Notes: generated by a model not told the origin, from the sequence alone. 64,000 nt of DNA from Chryseobacterium phocaeense (GCF_900169075.1 NZ_LT827015.1:62001-126000), one strand, 5' to 3'; counted from the first letter of the stretch, positions 44,857 to 53,523 are shown. Translations and numbers: made by a program.

Positions 44857-45222
44857 TTATTTTATTGTGCTCTTAATTTTATATTTTAAATAACTCAATA
44901 CTTCTAAGTATCCTATATTTTTTAAATAATAATTTTTGTCAATACTGCCATTGGAATCAAGAAATCGTTTATACATGTATTCAATTCCATTTTTATCATA
45001 GACTGCCCAATTATTTATGCAAATTTGTTTTATAACCCCAATATCTAACCCATCGATACTTTTTTGCATGTAGTTTATCTCACCTAATGTAGCTTTGAAT
45101 TTATTCTCATTTTGTTTGTAGATGTAATTCAATTCATATCTATCAAAATTGTTGCAATCGAAATTCTGGGCTTTTACTACTAATATATTCAATAATAAAA
45201 AAGCTAAATAATATTTTTTCAT
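44857..45222 (-). CDS. Hypothetical secreted 121-residue protein
   Basis: The start MKKYYLAFLLLNILVVKAQN is a clear signal peptide, so the product is periplasmic or external. The mature part has three Cys (DCNNFD, KQICINNW) and charged helices, with no recognised domain. It lies 13 bp after the next secreted gene upstream (45236-45616), forming a small secreted-protein pair inside the island. Confidence 0.5.
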   Translation of the reverse strand: MKKYYLAFLLLNILVVKAQNFDCNNFDRYELNYIYKQNENKFKATLGEINYMQKSIDGLDIGVIKQICINNWAVYDKNGIEYMYKRFLDSNGSIDKNYYLKNIGYLEVLSYLKYKIKSTIK

Positions 45223-45235
45223 AATTCATTAGATT

Positions 45236-45616
45236 TTAATCTTTCCAACTTTCAATCTCGTTACAAACGTTTGTATAATAGTCTATAATTTCTCTACTCA
45301 TATTTGTATTAGAATAATCCCATGATTGAGAACTTCGCATAAATTGAAATACTTTATCAGTATAATTAAGTCTAGCTTTATGGGTTTCGGTCAATCTAGG
45401 AATTGTCTTTAAATATTCAAAGTAATTTCTTATATCACTAAGAGCTCTGCTTTTCATGATATTAACAGCCCTTAAATTATTATCATAAAGATTTTGCTTT
45501 TGTTGTAAAGCTTTGTACGTAAAATCTTGGTCTGTAGGGTCAATCCATCCTTGTCTTTGTGCACTTGTAAAAATGCCAATCAATAGTCCTGTCGAGGTAA
45601 GTAATAATTTTCTCAT
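45236..45616 (-). CDS. Hypothetical secreted 126-residue protein
   Basis: The signal peptide MRKLLLTSTGLLIGIFTSAQ is followed by QGWIDPTDQDFTYKALQQKQ and mostly helical sequence (SRALSDIRNYFEYLKTIPRL). No enzyme motif is seen. It is the first gene of the small minus-strand trio. Function unknown; similar small secreted cargo genes occur in flavobacterial mobile elements. Confidence 0.5.
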   Translation of the reverse strand: MRKLLLTSTGLLIGIFTSAQRQGWIDPTDQDFTYKALQQKQNLYDNNLRAVNIMKSRALSDIRNYFEYLKTIPRLTETHKARLNYTDKVFQFMRSSQSWDYSNTNMSREIIDYYTNVCNEIESWKD

Positions 45617-45727
45617 AATATTGCTTTAGAGTTTGTTAATTTAATTCAAAGATTCCTTTAACTTTTACGGTTTCCCTTAATAGCAACAAAAAAAGCAAGG
45701 CGAAAATCCATGCTTAAAGTTATAGAT

Positions 45728-45836
45728 GGCTCGGCAAAGCCAATGACACATTAAAACAGGAGAATCGACCTTGCCGTATGAGACAAGGTGATAACTGTTT
45801 GCGTTCTGTGTCATTATGTGAATTTTGCCGATTCTC
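45728..45836. ncRNA. Candidate structured element with interleaved inverted repeats
   Basis: The 503-bp gap 45617-46119 has no gene. Within it, aatgacaca (45742-45750) is complementary to tgtgtcatt (45807-45815), and gagaatcg (45760-45767) to cgattctc (45829-45836). The order A-B-A'-B' means both pairings together would make a pseudoknot. A hairpin ccttg...caagg (45769-45788) lies between, and ggct...agcc (45728-45741) precedes. It is notably more G+C-rich than its surroundings. It may be a small RNA, an origin of replication/transfer next to the Rep gene, or an anti-defence decoy; strand unknown. Confidence 0.4.
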
Positions 45837-46119
45837 TATAACAAAAAGCAAAAAGTTTACACTTTTTTCGTTGAAGTAAGTAGCAAAGATATTAATTCAA
45901 ATTGAATCTCTAAATCATATTTTTTGTAAAATTTATAGTTACATAGAGTCAAAACCTTTTCTTGTCTCATTTGTAAAAAAATGAGATTACTGATTACTGA
46001 CAAAAAATATTAGAAAATTGAGAATTTAGAGAAATTAAAATGCTATTTGGAAAAGCATTAAAAAAAAGAAAAAATTCCAAATGATTGATATTTTATTATA
46101 TACAATCACTGAAAACCAA

Positions 46120-47046
46120 TCATGCAACTTGATTGATAATACTACAGTCATAAAACAGCTCATTAAACTTGGATTTTATCAATTCTGTAATATACAATTC
46201 TGTTGTGTTGAGGTTATTTTGTTTTATCATCTCCTTTAGCTTTGCTTTGTCTCTGCAAAGGTTATTTCTTCCTCTTTTGTGTTTCCAATAAGAAGGCTCT
46301 AATCTGTTACCTAAATCGCTTGTAAATTCAGTATTTAAATCTTTTCTTTCAAATCTATTGTCAATAAGTGTAAAGCCTTTAAAAGACTCTAAAAACTTTG
46401 AATAAAGCAATAATATATTTTCCTTGTTTTTAAGGTCATTTAAGGCGTAAATTCCCAGTTTCTTTAACTCAGATGAACCGAGCACAATTTCTATCCTTAA
46501 AAGGTTATTTTCAAGACCATATTGTGTTTTTTTATCATAGACCTTCCATGCTAAATTATTATGCTCAAACTTCCTATAATTCATAGCATTTGTTGATTTA
46601 TTAATTGTTGGAGCTTTATGTTCGAATAAAAGAAAATTATGATTTAAGTAATACTTTGGTTCTTTATCAACAAGCAAGTTAAATCCAAATTCTAAACTTT
46701 GTAGATAACCATTATTTAAATTTAAACCTTTGAAATCTATTTCCAGTTGTTCAATGGCTTCCAATAGAGAACAGAAAGTAAAATCATTGTAATTTTGATT
46801 CCCTTGTATTTCTCCATAATTGTTGATGTTGAAATACTTATGGATAGAATTACCTAATACTGAATTCTTTTCGGTTACTCTCAATTCTATATTATTGATT
46901 TTCTTTTTAAGAGGATATATTATCTCTTTTTCGTCACTCTTTTTCGTTTTTCTAATCCATGACGATTGAGTATAATTGCCTGTTGATTGCAAATATTTCT
47001 CACAGAATTCTTGTGAGTTAAGTTTAATTGTAAAGTTGTCTATCAT
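46120..47046 (-). CDS. Rep-like replication initiation protein (putative)
   Basis: The chosen start is ATG 47046 (MIDNFTIKLNSQEFCEKYLQ; 308 residues); upstream in-frame codons overlap the HTH gene. A pattern of strands with AWKVYDKKTQYGLENNLLRI and EIVLGSSELKKLGIYALNDL resembles rolling-circle or phage/plasmid replication initiators of Bacteroidota elements. I do not see a clean HUH motif, so the call is tentative. It follows the HTH gene by 2 bp and lies beside the structured element at 45.7 kb, which could be its origin. Confidence 0.5.
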   Translation of the reverse strand: MIDNFTIKLNSQEFCEKYLQSTGNYTQSSWIRKTKKSDEKEIIYPLKKKINNIELRVTEKNSVLGNSIHKYFNINNYGEIQGNQNYNDFTFCSLLEAIEQLEIDFKGLNLNNGYLQSLEFGFNLLVDKEPKYYLNHNFLLFEHKAPTINKSTNAMNYRKFEHNNLAWKVYDKKTQYGLENNLLRIEIVLGSSELKKLGIYALNDLKNKENILLLYSKFLESFKGFTLIDNRFERKDLNTEFTSDLGNRLEPSYWKHKRGRNNLCRDKAKLKEMIKQNNLNTTELYITELIKSKFNELFYDCSIINQVA

Positions 47047-47048
47047 AA

Positions 47049-47237
47049 TTAATAAGTTTTTAGTGAGTCGGTTAAAAATTTTTCTACATCTTCCATTCTG
47101 AATAGTGGACTTTTTCCACTCATTCCATAAGGGACAAGTTTGCCATCTTTTCGCCAATTATAAATTGTTGTTCTTTTTCTTCTTAATATTTTTTCTAGTT
47201 CAGATAATGTTAAAAGTTCATTGAATTTTATACTCAT
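47049..47237 (-). CDS. Helix-turn-helix protein, excisionase/MerR-like
   Basis: The 62-residue protein (NELLTLSELEKILRRKRTTI, then YNWRKDGKLVPYG and RMEDVEKFL) is a classic winged-helix excisionase/DNA-binding domain of the Bacteroidota element type. It stops 2 bp before the Rep-like gene. The likely role is control of excision or of the rep operon. A TATATTTG box lies 57 bp upstream. Confidence 0.75.
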   Translation of the reverse strand: MSIKFNELLTLSELEKILRRKRTTIYNWRKDGKLVPYGMSGKSPLFRMEDVEKFLTDSLKTY

Positions 47238-47293
47238 AATAATATTTTAAATTGTTAATGATTGGTTATTAATAACTTTCTGTAATTACTTTG

Positions 47294-47301
47294 CAAATAT
47301 A
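47294..47301 (-). promoter_or_regulatory. Candidate -7 box of the HTH-rep operon
   Basis: TATATTTG on the minus strand, immediately followed by C, lies upstream of the HTH gene and gives a leader of about 50 nt. Confidence 0.45.
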
Positions 47302-47379
47302 CTTTACAAAAAGTGACACCATCAATACACTGTTATTGAGGTGTTATAAATGAGTCATAAAAATTAACTGAATTTAACT

Positions 47380-48243
47380 TTATTCTATAAAAATAATTTT
47401 TTTTAGTGTACCGCTTTGAGGAGTTTCTCTTGTAAGAAAGTTAATTATATTACTTAATGATGGGTGCTGGTAAATCTTGGTTTTTTTATTTTCAAATAAG
47501 AAGAAAGTGTGAATGAATTGTTTTGTGATGGATTTACTACTAATAATTATACCATCTTCATGTCTTTCCCTGAAAAATGTTATAACTGAATTTGCAGGAC
47601 AAGAAAACTCTACAGGTTTAAAGATATTATGTCCTTGTAGAAGCTTTTTTAAATCTTCTTTTGAATCAACCAAAGTATATACTAAGAGAGAATTAATAAA
47701 CCTATCTATATATTTCTGTTGAATTTGAAGATTGTGTTTTGAAAGTTTATCCTGGCTTGGTTGTTGGTATGTATTACTAGATATTTTTTTTACTAATTCA
47801 TCACAGGGAAGTAGAAGAGGAATACCTTTAAATGCATCTAATTTAATTTGAGATTTTATTAGATTTTCATTATCAATCAAAGATTTTTTATTAACTAAGC
47901 AGTTAGCAATATTATAATTTCTTTCATTAAATGCAGTGAGAGCTTGTATAAAACTGCTATCTTGTATCTTATTAGGAACCAATTCTAAAATTAATTTTTT
48001 GCTTGGTTCTGTTCCAACTTTACTGATTCGTTGGAAATTAAGATATGCCTCTTCCATCCAAATATTTGCCTTGTCACGAATATGTATTTCGTCAGATTTT
48101 ATTAGTTGGATTATATCAATATCTATAAGTTTTTCGAGAGTGCTAGGAAAATTTATTAATGGAAGATTTTTATGGTATGATTCATAAAAGATTTTAGAAA
48201 AATTGAAAATGTATGAAAGATTTTGTAATTCATTTGTAATCAT
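47380..48243 (-). CDS. Orphan 287-residue protein divergent from the SF2 helicase
   Basis: The protein starts MITNELQNLSYIFNFSKIFY and is soluble, with alternating helices and a C-terminal strand-rich part (NSVITFFRERHEDGIIISSK, then SGTLKKIIFIE). No motif is recognised; I looked for HamA/DUF1837 nuclease features and did not find a convincing set. Only 56 bp separate its ATG from the helicase ATG, so a shared regulatory region and a functional link are plausible. Confidence 0.5.
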   Translation of the reverse strand: MITNELQNLSYIFNFSKIFYESYHKNLPLINFPSTLEKLIDIDIIQLIKSDEIHIRDKANIWMEEAYLNFQRISKVGTEPSKKLILELVPNKIQDSSFIQALTAFNERNYNIANCLVNKKSLIDNENLIKSQIKLDAFKGIPLLLPCDELVKKISSNTYQQPSQDKLSKHNLQIQQKYIDRFINSLLVYTLVDSKEDLKKLLQGHNIFKPVEFSCPANSVITFFRERHEDGIIISSKSITKQFIHTFFLFENKKTKIYQHPSLSNIINFLTRETPQSGTLKKIIFIE

Positions 48244-48275
48244 ACTGTAAGGATGAGATTTTAGTATTTATTTTC

Positions 48276-48283
48276 TATTTTTG
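48276..48283 (+). promoter_or_regulatory. Candidate -7 box of the large helicase gene
   Basis: TATTTTTG lies 17 bp before the ATG of the 1097-residue helicase, giving a very short leader. A TTTTAG sequence about 18 bp upstream could serve as the other element. Confidence 0.5.
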
Positions 48284-48299
48284 TTTAAACTAATAAACT

Positions 48300-51200
48300 A
48301 TGATGGAATTATTTCAAGAAACTGCTGAAATTGATTTGACAGTAAAATTACGTCAAAATAAAAATGTAATCAGTTATTATCTAGGAAAAAAAAGAGGATT
48401 ACTCTCAAAAGAATCCGAATTTGGTTATTTGTTTACAGTTAGCGATGATGAAAAGTATTTGTTTACTTTAAAACCCAGCTATGCACCAAATGGGTATAAC
48501 GGTATCTTTTATGTTGACCAAAATAAGTTTAGAAATGACTTAGTTTCTTTTCTTCAAACCACCAATAAAATATGCCTCAATTTTAATTTACCCAATTCAG
48601 AATTTATCAAAAACTCATGGAATAATAATTTTTTTTACAAAGAAGAAGTTTTAGACGAAAATAAAGTAAATCTTGAATTTGGATTAAGACCTCCGCAAAT
48701 TGGTGCACTACATTCAATATTAGCACATTGGAGTGTTTCACAAGAGCCTGCAATAGTAGTAATGCCTACAGGAACGGGGAAAACCGAAACAATGCTTTCT
48801 CTTCTTGTTGCTAATAAAACAGATAAAATACTTGTAATTGTTCCATCTGATTCCCTTAGACGGCAAATAACGGGTAAATTTTTAACACTTGGAGTTTTAA
48901 AAGATTCAAAATTTCAAATTGTTGGTGAAGATGCATTATGTCCTATAGTTGGTACACTACAGACTTCTTTTAAAAGTCAAACTGAGGCAGCCGAGTTTTG
49001 GGATAAGTGTAATGTTATAATAGCAACAACATCAATTATAAATAAGTGCAACCAAAATGATTATAAAATTTTCGATACTTTAATTTCGAAATCAAAATTA
49101 CTTATTGTTGATGAAGCTCATCATTGTGAAGCAAGCACGTGGGATAATATTGCAACAAAATTTATTTCTCAAAATAAGCCCGTGTTGAAATTTACTGCAA
49201 CACCATTTAGAAATGATAAAAAAAGATTAAAGGGTAAAACAATTTATAATTATCCTCTTTCTCTTGCCCAAAGAGACGGCTCTTTCTTGAATATAAACTT
49301 TATACCTATAATAGAATTTAACGATAGTAAGGCGGATGTAATAATAGCAGAAAGAGCAATTGAACAATTAAGAAATGACTTGTCACAAGAATTGAATCAC
49401 AAATTAATGGCAAGGGTGGAAAACATAAATAGAGCAAAGGAAGTATTTGAGATTTATAAAAAATATAAAGAATTTAAACCTATGCTGGTACACAGTAGGC
49501 TTAGTGATTCTGAAAAGAGAGATATATTAGATAAAATAAAAAATGATGATAACTATAGAATTATTGTTTGTGTAGATATGCTAGGAGAAGGCTATGATTT
49601 ACCAACTTTAAAGGTATGTGCACTGCATGAAATTCATAAGAATATTACAACTTCAATACAGTTTTTTGGTCGATTTACTAGAAGTTCAACTCAAAAAGTT
49701 GGTAATGCTACAATAATTGCTAATATCGGAGATAATAATTTAAAAGATAATCTTTTAAGAAAACTTTACGCAAAGGATGCAGATTGGAATAAAATTCTAA
49801 AAGTTTCTAATGAGGGGATTTTGGCTGAGTTAAATAAGGAAGAAGATTTTTTTCAAAAATTTGATGAAGAAGGAATCCCATACCAAATACCCTTAAGAAA
49901 TATTACTCCAGCTCTTAGTACAGTAGTATATAAGGTTAATGATTTAGAGCCCAAATGGAATCCTGATTCATATAAGAAGTTTTTTGAAAAAAAGAATAAT
50001 CAATCGGTACACGCAACACATCAAGAAAAAGATTTGTTAATCATTATTGGTCGAAACAATTCTTCTGTAAGGTGGGGGATAATAGATGATTTAATAAATA
50101 ATGTATATGACCTATATATAATTTATTTTAATAGAGAACAAAATTTATTATTTATAAATAGTTCTAATAATGGTAGCCTTTATGAGAGCCTTGCAAATCT
50201 TGTAATTGGAGAGAATATAAATCTTATAAATGAATCTGATATATATAAATCGCTTCATGAAGTAGAGCAATTAGAATTATTTAATTTAGGAGTTAAGCCA
50301 ATATCTGAGGAAGCAATAAGCTACACACAATTATTTGGGAGAAATGTTGGAGAAGCTTTAGACGAAATAACAAAAAAAACAAAATCAAGTGCAAATCTCT
50401 TTGGAAAAGGTTTTACTGTAGGTGAAAGAATAACTATAGGTTGTTCATCTAAAGGTCGAGTTTGGTCTAGAATGATTAAAACAATACCTGAATTTTGTGA
50501 ATGGTGTGATACTATTGGGAAAAAACTTAACGATGATACTATTGACGTTAAAAATATATTTAATTTTATAGCTAAACCAGAAAGGATTTCTATTCTTCCT
50601 AATGGAATTACTCCAATTTCAATAATATGGAATGACGAAATATATTTCAGAGAAACAGAGTTTTTCATTAATGAAAAATCTTTTTTTGATTACAGAATTG
50701 CTTTAAATTTTGATAAGACAAAAAATAATTCAATTAATTTCTCAATAAAAACAGAAAATATTGAGACTGAATATGAACTTATATTAGATTCAAATAAAAA
50801 TTCAAAAGGTTACACTTATTCTAAAATAAAAGGAAATGATTTATTTTTTACATACGGACGAAATGAAAATATAAGTATTGATGACTTTTTCAAAAAGTAT
50901 CCTCCTATAATAAGATTTTCTGACTCTTCAAAAATGTATAACGATATATTTTTTGAGTTTAAATATGAATTTCAAGCATATAATCCAGAATTAATCGAAA
51001 CAAGAATTTGGACGGGAGTAAATATAACTAATGAGTCTCAATATGATAAAACCAAAAAGACAAAAATTACTGACTCAGTTCAATATTTTATGGTTAATGA
51101 ATTAAAAAAAGATGAAGATTATAAAATAATTTTTGATGATGATGATAAAGATGAAATTAGTGATATTGTTGGGATAAAATATTTTGAAGAAGATTACAGT

Positions 51201-51593
51201 AAAGTAGTAGTTGATTTATATCACTGTAAGTTTTCACAAAAATCAAAAGCAGGAGGACGAATTAAGGATTTATATGAAGTTTGTGGACAGGCGCAAAGAA
51301 GCTTTCACTGGAAGCATAGAATAGAAAATCTAATTAATCATCTAAACTTTAGAGAAAAGCAAAGATTTGAAGCTAATAAACCATCTAGATTTGAAAAAGG
51401 AGGAACAGAGGAATTATATATATTTAAAAGAATTATTCAATCAGGTTTTTCAAAAGTTATTGTAAATATTCATATTGTACAGCCTGGAATTTCCAAAGCA
51501 AAAATTTCAAATGAACAGTTAAAGTTACTAGGAGCAACAGAAATGTTATTAAAAAATACAGGTAATTATTTTAATGTTATTGTGAGTGACTAG
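48300..51593 (+). CDS. Large SF2 helicase with putative C-terminal nuclease domain
   Basis: The 1097-residue protein starts with an unrecognised 120-residue domain, then a DEAD/DEAH core. Features: RPPQIGALHSI (about 129), MPTGTGKTE Walker A (about 155), VDEAHHCEAS (about 270), TATPFR (about 300), CVDMLGEGYDLP (about 424) and QFFGRFTRS (about 455). The C-terminal 500 residues end with SDIVGIKYF, then VVVDLYHCKFS near 970 and DLYEVCGQAQRSFHWK. The spacing of Asp and (x)CK strands is suggestive of a PD-(D/E)xK-like fold, with His in place of the usual acidic residue. Helicase-nuclease fusions of this kind are typical of anti-phage or restriction systems. The cognate partner may be the divergent orphan gene. 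Confidence 0.75.
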   Translation: MMELFQETAEIDLTVKLRQNKNVISYYLGKKRGLLSKESEFGYLFTVSDDEKYLFTLKPSYAPNGYNGIFYVDQNKFRNDLVSFLQTTNKICLNFNLPNSEFIKNSWNNNFFYKEEVLDENKVNLEFGLRPPQIGALHSILAHWSVSQEPAIVVMPTGTGKTETMLSLLVANKTDKILVIVPSDSLRRQITGKFLTLGVLKDSKFQIVGEDALCPIVGTLQTSFKSQTEAAEFWDKCNVIIATTSIINKCNQNDYKIFDTLISKSKLLIVDEAHHCEASTWDNIATKFISQNKPVLKFTATPFRNDKKRLKGKTIYNYPLSLAQRDGSFLNINFIPIIEFNDSKADVIIAERAIEQLRNDLSQELNHKLMARVENINRAKEVFEIYKKYKEFKPMLVHSRLSDSEKRDILDKIKNDDNYRIIVCVDMLGEGYDLPTLKVCALHEIHKNITTSIQFFGRFTRSSTQKVGNATIIANIGDNNLKDNLLRKLYAKDADWNKILKVSNEGILAELNKEEDFFQKFDEEGIPYQIPLRNITPALSTVVYKVNDLEPKWNPDSYKKFFEKKNNQSVHATHQEKDLLIIIGRNNSSVRWGIIDDLINNVYDLYIIYFNREQNLLFINSSNNGSLYESLANLVIGENINLINESDIYKSLHEVEQLELFNLGVKPISEEAISYTQLFGRNVGEALDEITKKTKSSANLFGKGFTVGERITIGCSSKGRVWSRMIKTIPEFCEWCDTIGKKLNDDTIDVKNIFNFIAKPERISILPNGITPISIIWNDEIYFRETEFFINEKSFFDYRIALNFDKTKNNSINFSIKTENIETEYELILDSNKNSKGYTYSKIKGNDLFFTYGRNENISIDDFFKKYPPIIRFSDSSKMYNDIFFEFKYEFQAYNPELIETRIWTGVNITNESQYDKTKKTKITDSVQYFMVNELKKDEDYKIIFDDDDKDEISDIVGIKYFEEDYSKVVVDLYHCKFSQKSKAGGRIKDLYEVCGQAQRSFHWKHRIENLINHLNFREKQRFEANKPSRFEKGGTEELYIFKRIIQSGFSKVIVNIHIVQPGISKAKISNEQLKLLGATEMLLKNTGNYFNVIVSD

Positions 51594-51730
51594 AATTCAG
51601 TTTAATTAATTAAATTTGTATTAAGACAAAAGAATATTTAATTAAAAGTGTGCTCTAAACTGTCCACTGATTAAATTGCTATTTTTGTATTGTTTTGAAA
51701 ATCTGCTAAATAGAAATGCAAGCTTGTAGT
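51594..51730. other. Island right arm before attR, no gene
   Basis: The short A+T-rich arm contains aattaattaaatttg-type sequence, agtgtgctct and ctgtccactg near 51649-51668, and a TATTTTTG match at 51680-51687. The agtgt words recall the integrase iterons at the other end but are imperfect. Confidence 0.35.
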
Positions 51731-51746
51731 CCAGGTGGGACCACAA
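51731..51746 (+). repeat. attR, 16-bp copy of tRNA 3' end
   Basis: ccaggtgggaccacaa is identical to the tRNA 3' end at 37400-37415. It is followed four bases on by a terminator hairpin, which is what would have followed the tRNA before insertion. Confidence 0.85.
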
Positions 51747-51750
51747 TTTC

Positions 51751-51781
51751 AACCACTTACAGTAATGTGAGTGGTTTTTTG
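51751..51781 (+). terminator. Original tRNA terminator, now beside attR
   Basis: Stem aaccacttac / gtgagtggtt with one G-T pair and a 6-nt loop, then six T. Its position just past attR fits a displaced native terminator of the tRNA gene. Confidence 0.75.
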
Positions 51782-51952
51782 TTTTTCATATTTTTCCAAG
51801 ATTTTTTCAAATGTGTACTATGAAATGAATAAATTGTTATTTTCAAGTGCACATCTGTCTGCCCAAATCTGATCTATAAAGTCTTGTAAAATGTAGGGTT
51901 TTGTTATTACAAAGAAGCTTGTAATATGCTCGTACACGTATGGAAGACACAT

Positions 51953-52192
51953 TTATAAAAGATGAAGTATGAATAACAGATACACTATTCCAAAAGATAG
52001 AAGGAAAAAAACGATGAGTCCAATAAAAAAATTGAAAAAACCTTGATAAAAGCTAGCCCCTATGTCTTCCTTATCACTTTCAAAATCTTCTTTTTTCACA
52101 CTCTCATCAAAGATTTTGAAAAAATAATATCTCGTATTCAATCCTAAAAACCGAATAAGTATTCCTCCGAAAATTACTTCTAATAAATTCAT
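51953..52192 (-). CDS. Small 79-residue membrane protein at RHS locus end
   Basis: The protein begins MNLLEVIFGGILIRFLGLNT and ends with a long hydrophobic helix (FFIGLIVFFLLSFGIVYLLF), with a charged loop (KKEDFESDKEDIGASF) between. Its size, membrane location and place at the distal end of an RHS cassette array suggest an immunity protein for a lost toxin tip. That is inference; no family is recognised. Confidence 0.45.
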   Translation of the reverse strand: MNLLEVIFGGILIRFLGLNTRYYFFKIFDESVKKEDFESDKEDIGASFYQGFFNFFIGLIVFFLLSFGIVYLLFILHLL

Positions 52193-52266
52193 AACAAATC
52201 TTATTAAAACTATATTTTGATTTTTCCTCCTATATAATTGATAAGAATTTTAGAATAACCCCATCG

Positions 52267-52773
52267 TTAATAGATACGTAAAAGATTTTCTGTTAAATAT
52301 TCCATATATTTCTTTTTTATAGGGGGACGGTTTTTATTTTCTTTATTGTAATACATATAAGGTGTCTTAAACTCACATTCCTTTATATTATTAGAATATA
52401 ATTCAAAATAAATATAAGAACTTCCTTCATCTGTATTTTTATAATTTCTATTGCCACATTTATGTTTAAATAATTTTTGTAACAATTTATCTTTTACATT
52501 TTGCCGTTTTCTGACTAAACTATAAATTTCAATTTGATTGCTAAAATCCATTTTTTCTTTATACCAATACAATGTGAAGGAGGATTCTAATTTGGTAACA
52601 ATCAAATATTCTTTTCCGATATTATAAATAAGAAAATTAGTCTGTTCTTTTTTAGTCTCCATGTTTTTAAGAAATGTGGAGATTTTTGTCTCCTGGATAG
52701 AATTATTATTGCCCTGAGTTTTAATAAAAGTAATCCAGATTAATAAAATTATAATAATAAACTTATGAATCAT
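52267..52773 (-). CDS. Hypothetical secreted 168-residue protein
   Basis: The hydrophobic N terminus MIHKFIIIILLIWITFIKTQ acts as a signal peptide or anchor. The mature part is Lys/Asn/Tyr-rich, with KHKCGNRNYKN and KECEFKTPYMYYN providing two Cys. No domain is recognised. It is the last but one gene of the displaced-cassette region and may be an orphan immunity protein. Confidence 0.45.
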   Translation of the reverse strand: MIHKFIIIILLIWITFIKTQGNNNSIQETKISTFLKNMETKKEQTNFLIYNIGKEYLIVTKLESSFTLYWYKEKMDFSNQIEIYSLVRKRQNVKDKLLQKLFKHKCGNRNYKNTDEGSSYIYFELYSNNIKECEFKTPYMYYNKENKNRPPIKKKYMEYLTENLLRIY

Positions 52774-52823
52774 AACTTATTGTTTATAGTCTGTTAGCAT
52801 GTTTATCCGATATTTTCAGAATA

Positions 52824-53504
52824 TTAAGATTGTTGATGCATTCTATAAAACTTTTCTTTTTTTCCTCCGTAAAATAAGGGATTTCTTCTATGCCATCTTT
52901 TTATATCATTATATTTTATTCTGACAGTTCCATAATTATTTATTTTTTTAGCTGCAAAATAATAACTAGCCGCATATATAATTGGTTTTGGAGTAAATTT
53001 ATCTATAGCTAAACATTTTTGTAAATCTTTTGTTTTATTTTGAGCTATAATCTCATATCTAAAATATTCATCAAGATATTTTTTCTTAAAATCATCCTTA
53101 CTAATTTTTTTAGTGAAAAAAGTAATATAATCCTCTTGAATTTTAGTATAAGAAAGAATATCAGCTCTTAAATTATTCTTGTTTGCTTCTATTTCACAAA
53201 TATTTGTATTATCTATGATAATTACACCACTATATTGCCCGCTTTCTACATTAAATCCATCTTCTATATAAATATGAGAATATTTTTTATCAGGAAGAAT
53301 ATTACAAGTTTTTGCTCCCAATAATCGATAAGTTGTATATCCTTTTATGAGCATATTTACCATTGTTGAATCATTTGATTCACTGTATGGAAATACCTTT
53401 CTATTTTTTAATATCTCATCATTCGCTTTTCTTAATGATATTTTATTTTGTGAAAAACAACCAGTAAACAAGATCGTACTTAATAAGATGATAAAATTTT
53501 TCAT
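52824..53504 (-). CDS. Lipoprotein, candidate immunity to the metallopeptidase RHS tip
   Basis: The chosen start is ATG 53504 (MKNFIILLSTILFTGCFSQN; 226 residues), which gives a proper lipobox FTGC with Cys at residue 16. The longer in-frame extension upstream would overlap the RHS fragment and lacks sense. The mature part has no recognised motif. It starts 19 bp after the stop of the HExxH-containing RHS fragment, the position of a cognate immunity gene. An immunity lipoprotein in the periplasm or outer membrane is plausible but unproven. Confidence 0.5.
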   Translation of the reverse strand: MKNFIILLSTILFTGCFSQNKISLRKANDEILKNRKVFPYSESNDSTMVNMLIKGYTTYRLLGAKTCNILPDKKYSHIYIEDGFNVESGQYSGVIIIDNTNICEIEANKNNLRADILSYTKIQEDYITFFTKKISKDDFKKKYLDEYFRYEIIAQNKTKDLQKCLAIDKFTPKPIIYAASYYFAAKKINNYGTVRIKYNDIKRWHRRNPLFYGGKKEKFYRMHQQS

Positions 53505-53523
53505 TATAATTAATTTATTAATA

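Larger units (their letters stand above)
37400..51746. mobile_element. tRNA-inserted integrative island, about 14.3 kb
   Basis: The element is bounded by perfect 16-bp copies of the tRNA 3' end. The integrase gene is the first gene next to attL. The interior is visibly more A+T-rich than the flanks and its proteins use many Lys, Asn and Ile codons ending in A/T. Contents in order: integrase; AlkB-helicase-SAP-methyltransferase operon; three small minus-strand genes; a structured non-coding element; Rep-like and HTH genes; an orphan gene divergent from a 1097-residue helicase. No relaxase, coupling protein, conjugation or phage structural gene is seen. It therefore looks like a small integrative element, satellite or defence island. 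Confidence 0.85.

Noticed and set aside
47380..51593. Assignment as a Hachiman (HamA-HamB) system
   Set aside because: The genes are divergent and no DUF1837-type motif is visible in the 287-residue product, so the name would be unsupported.
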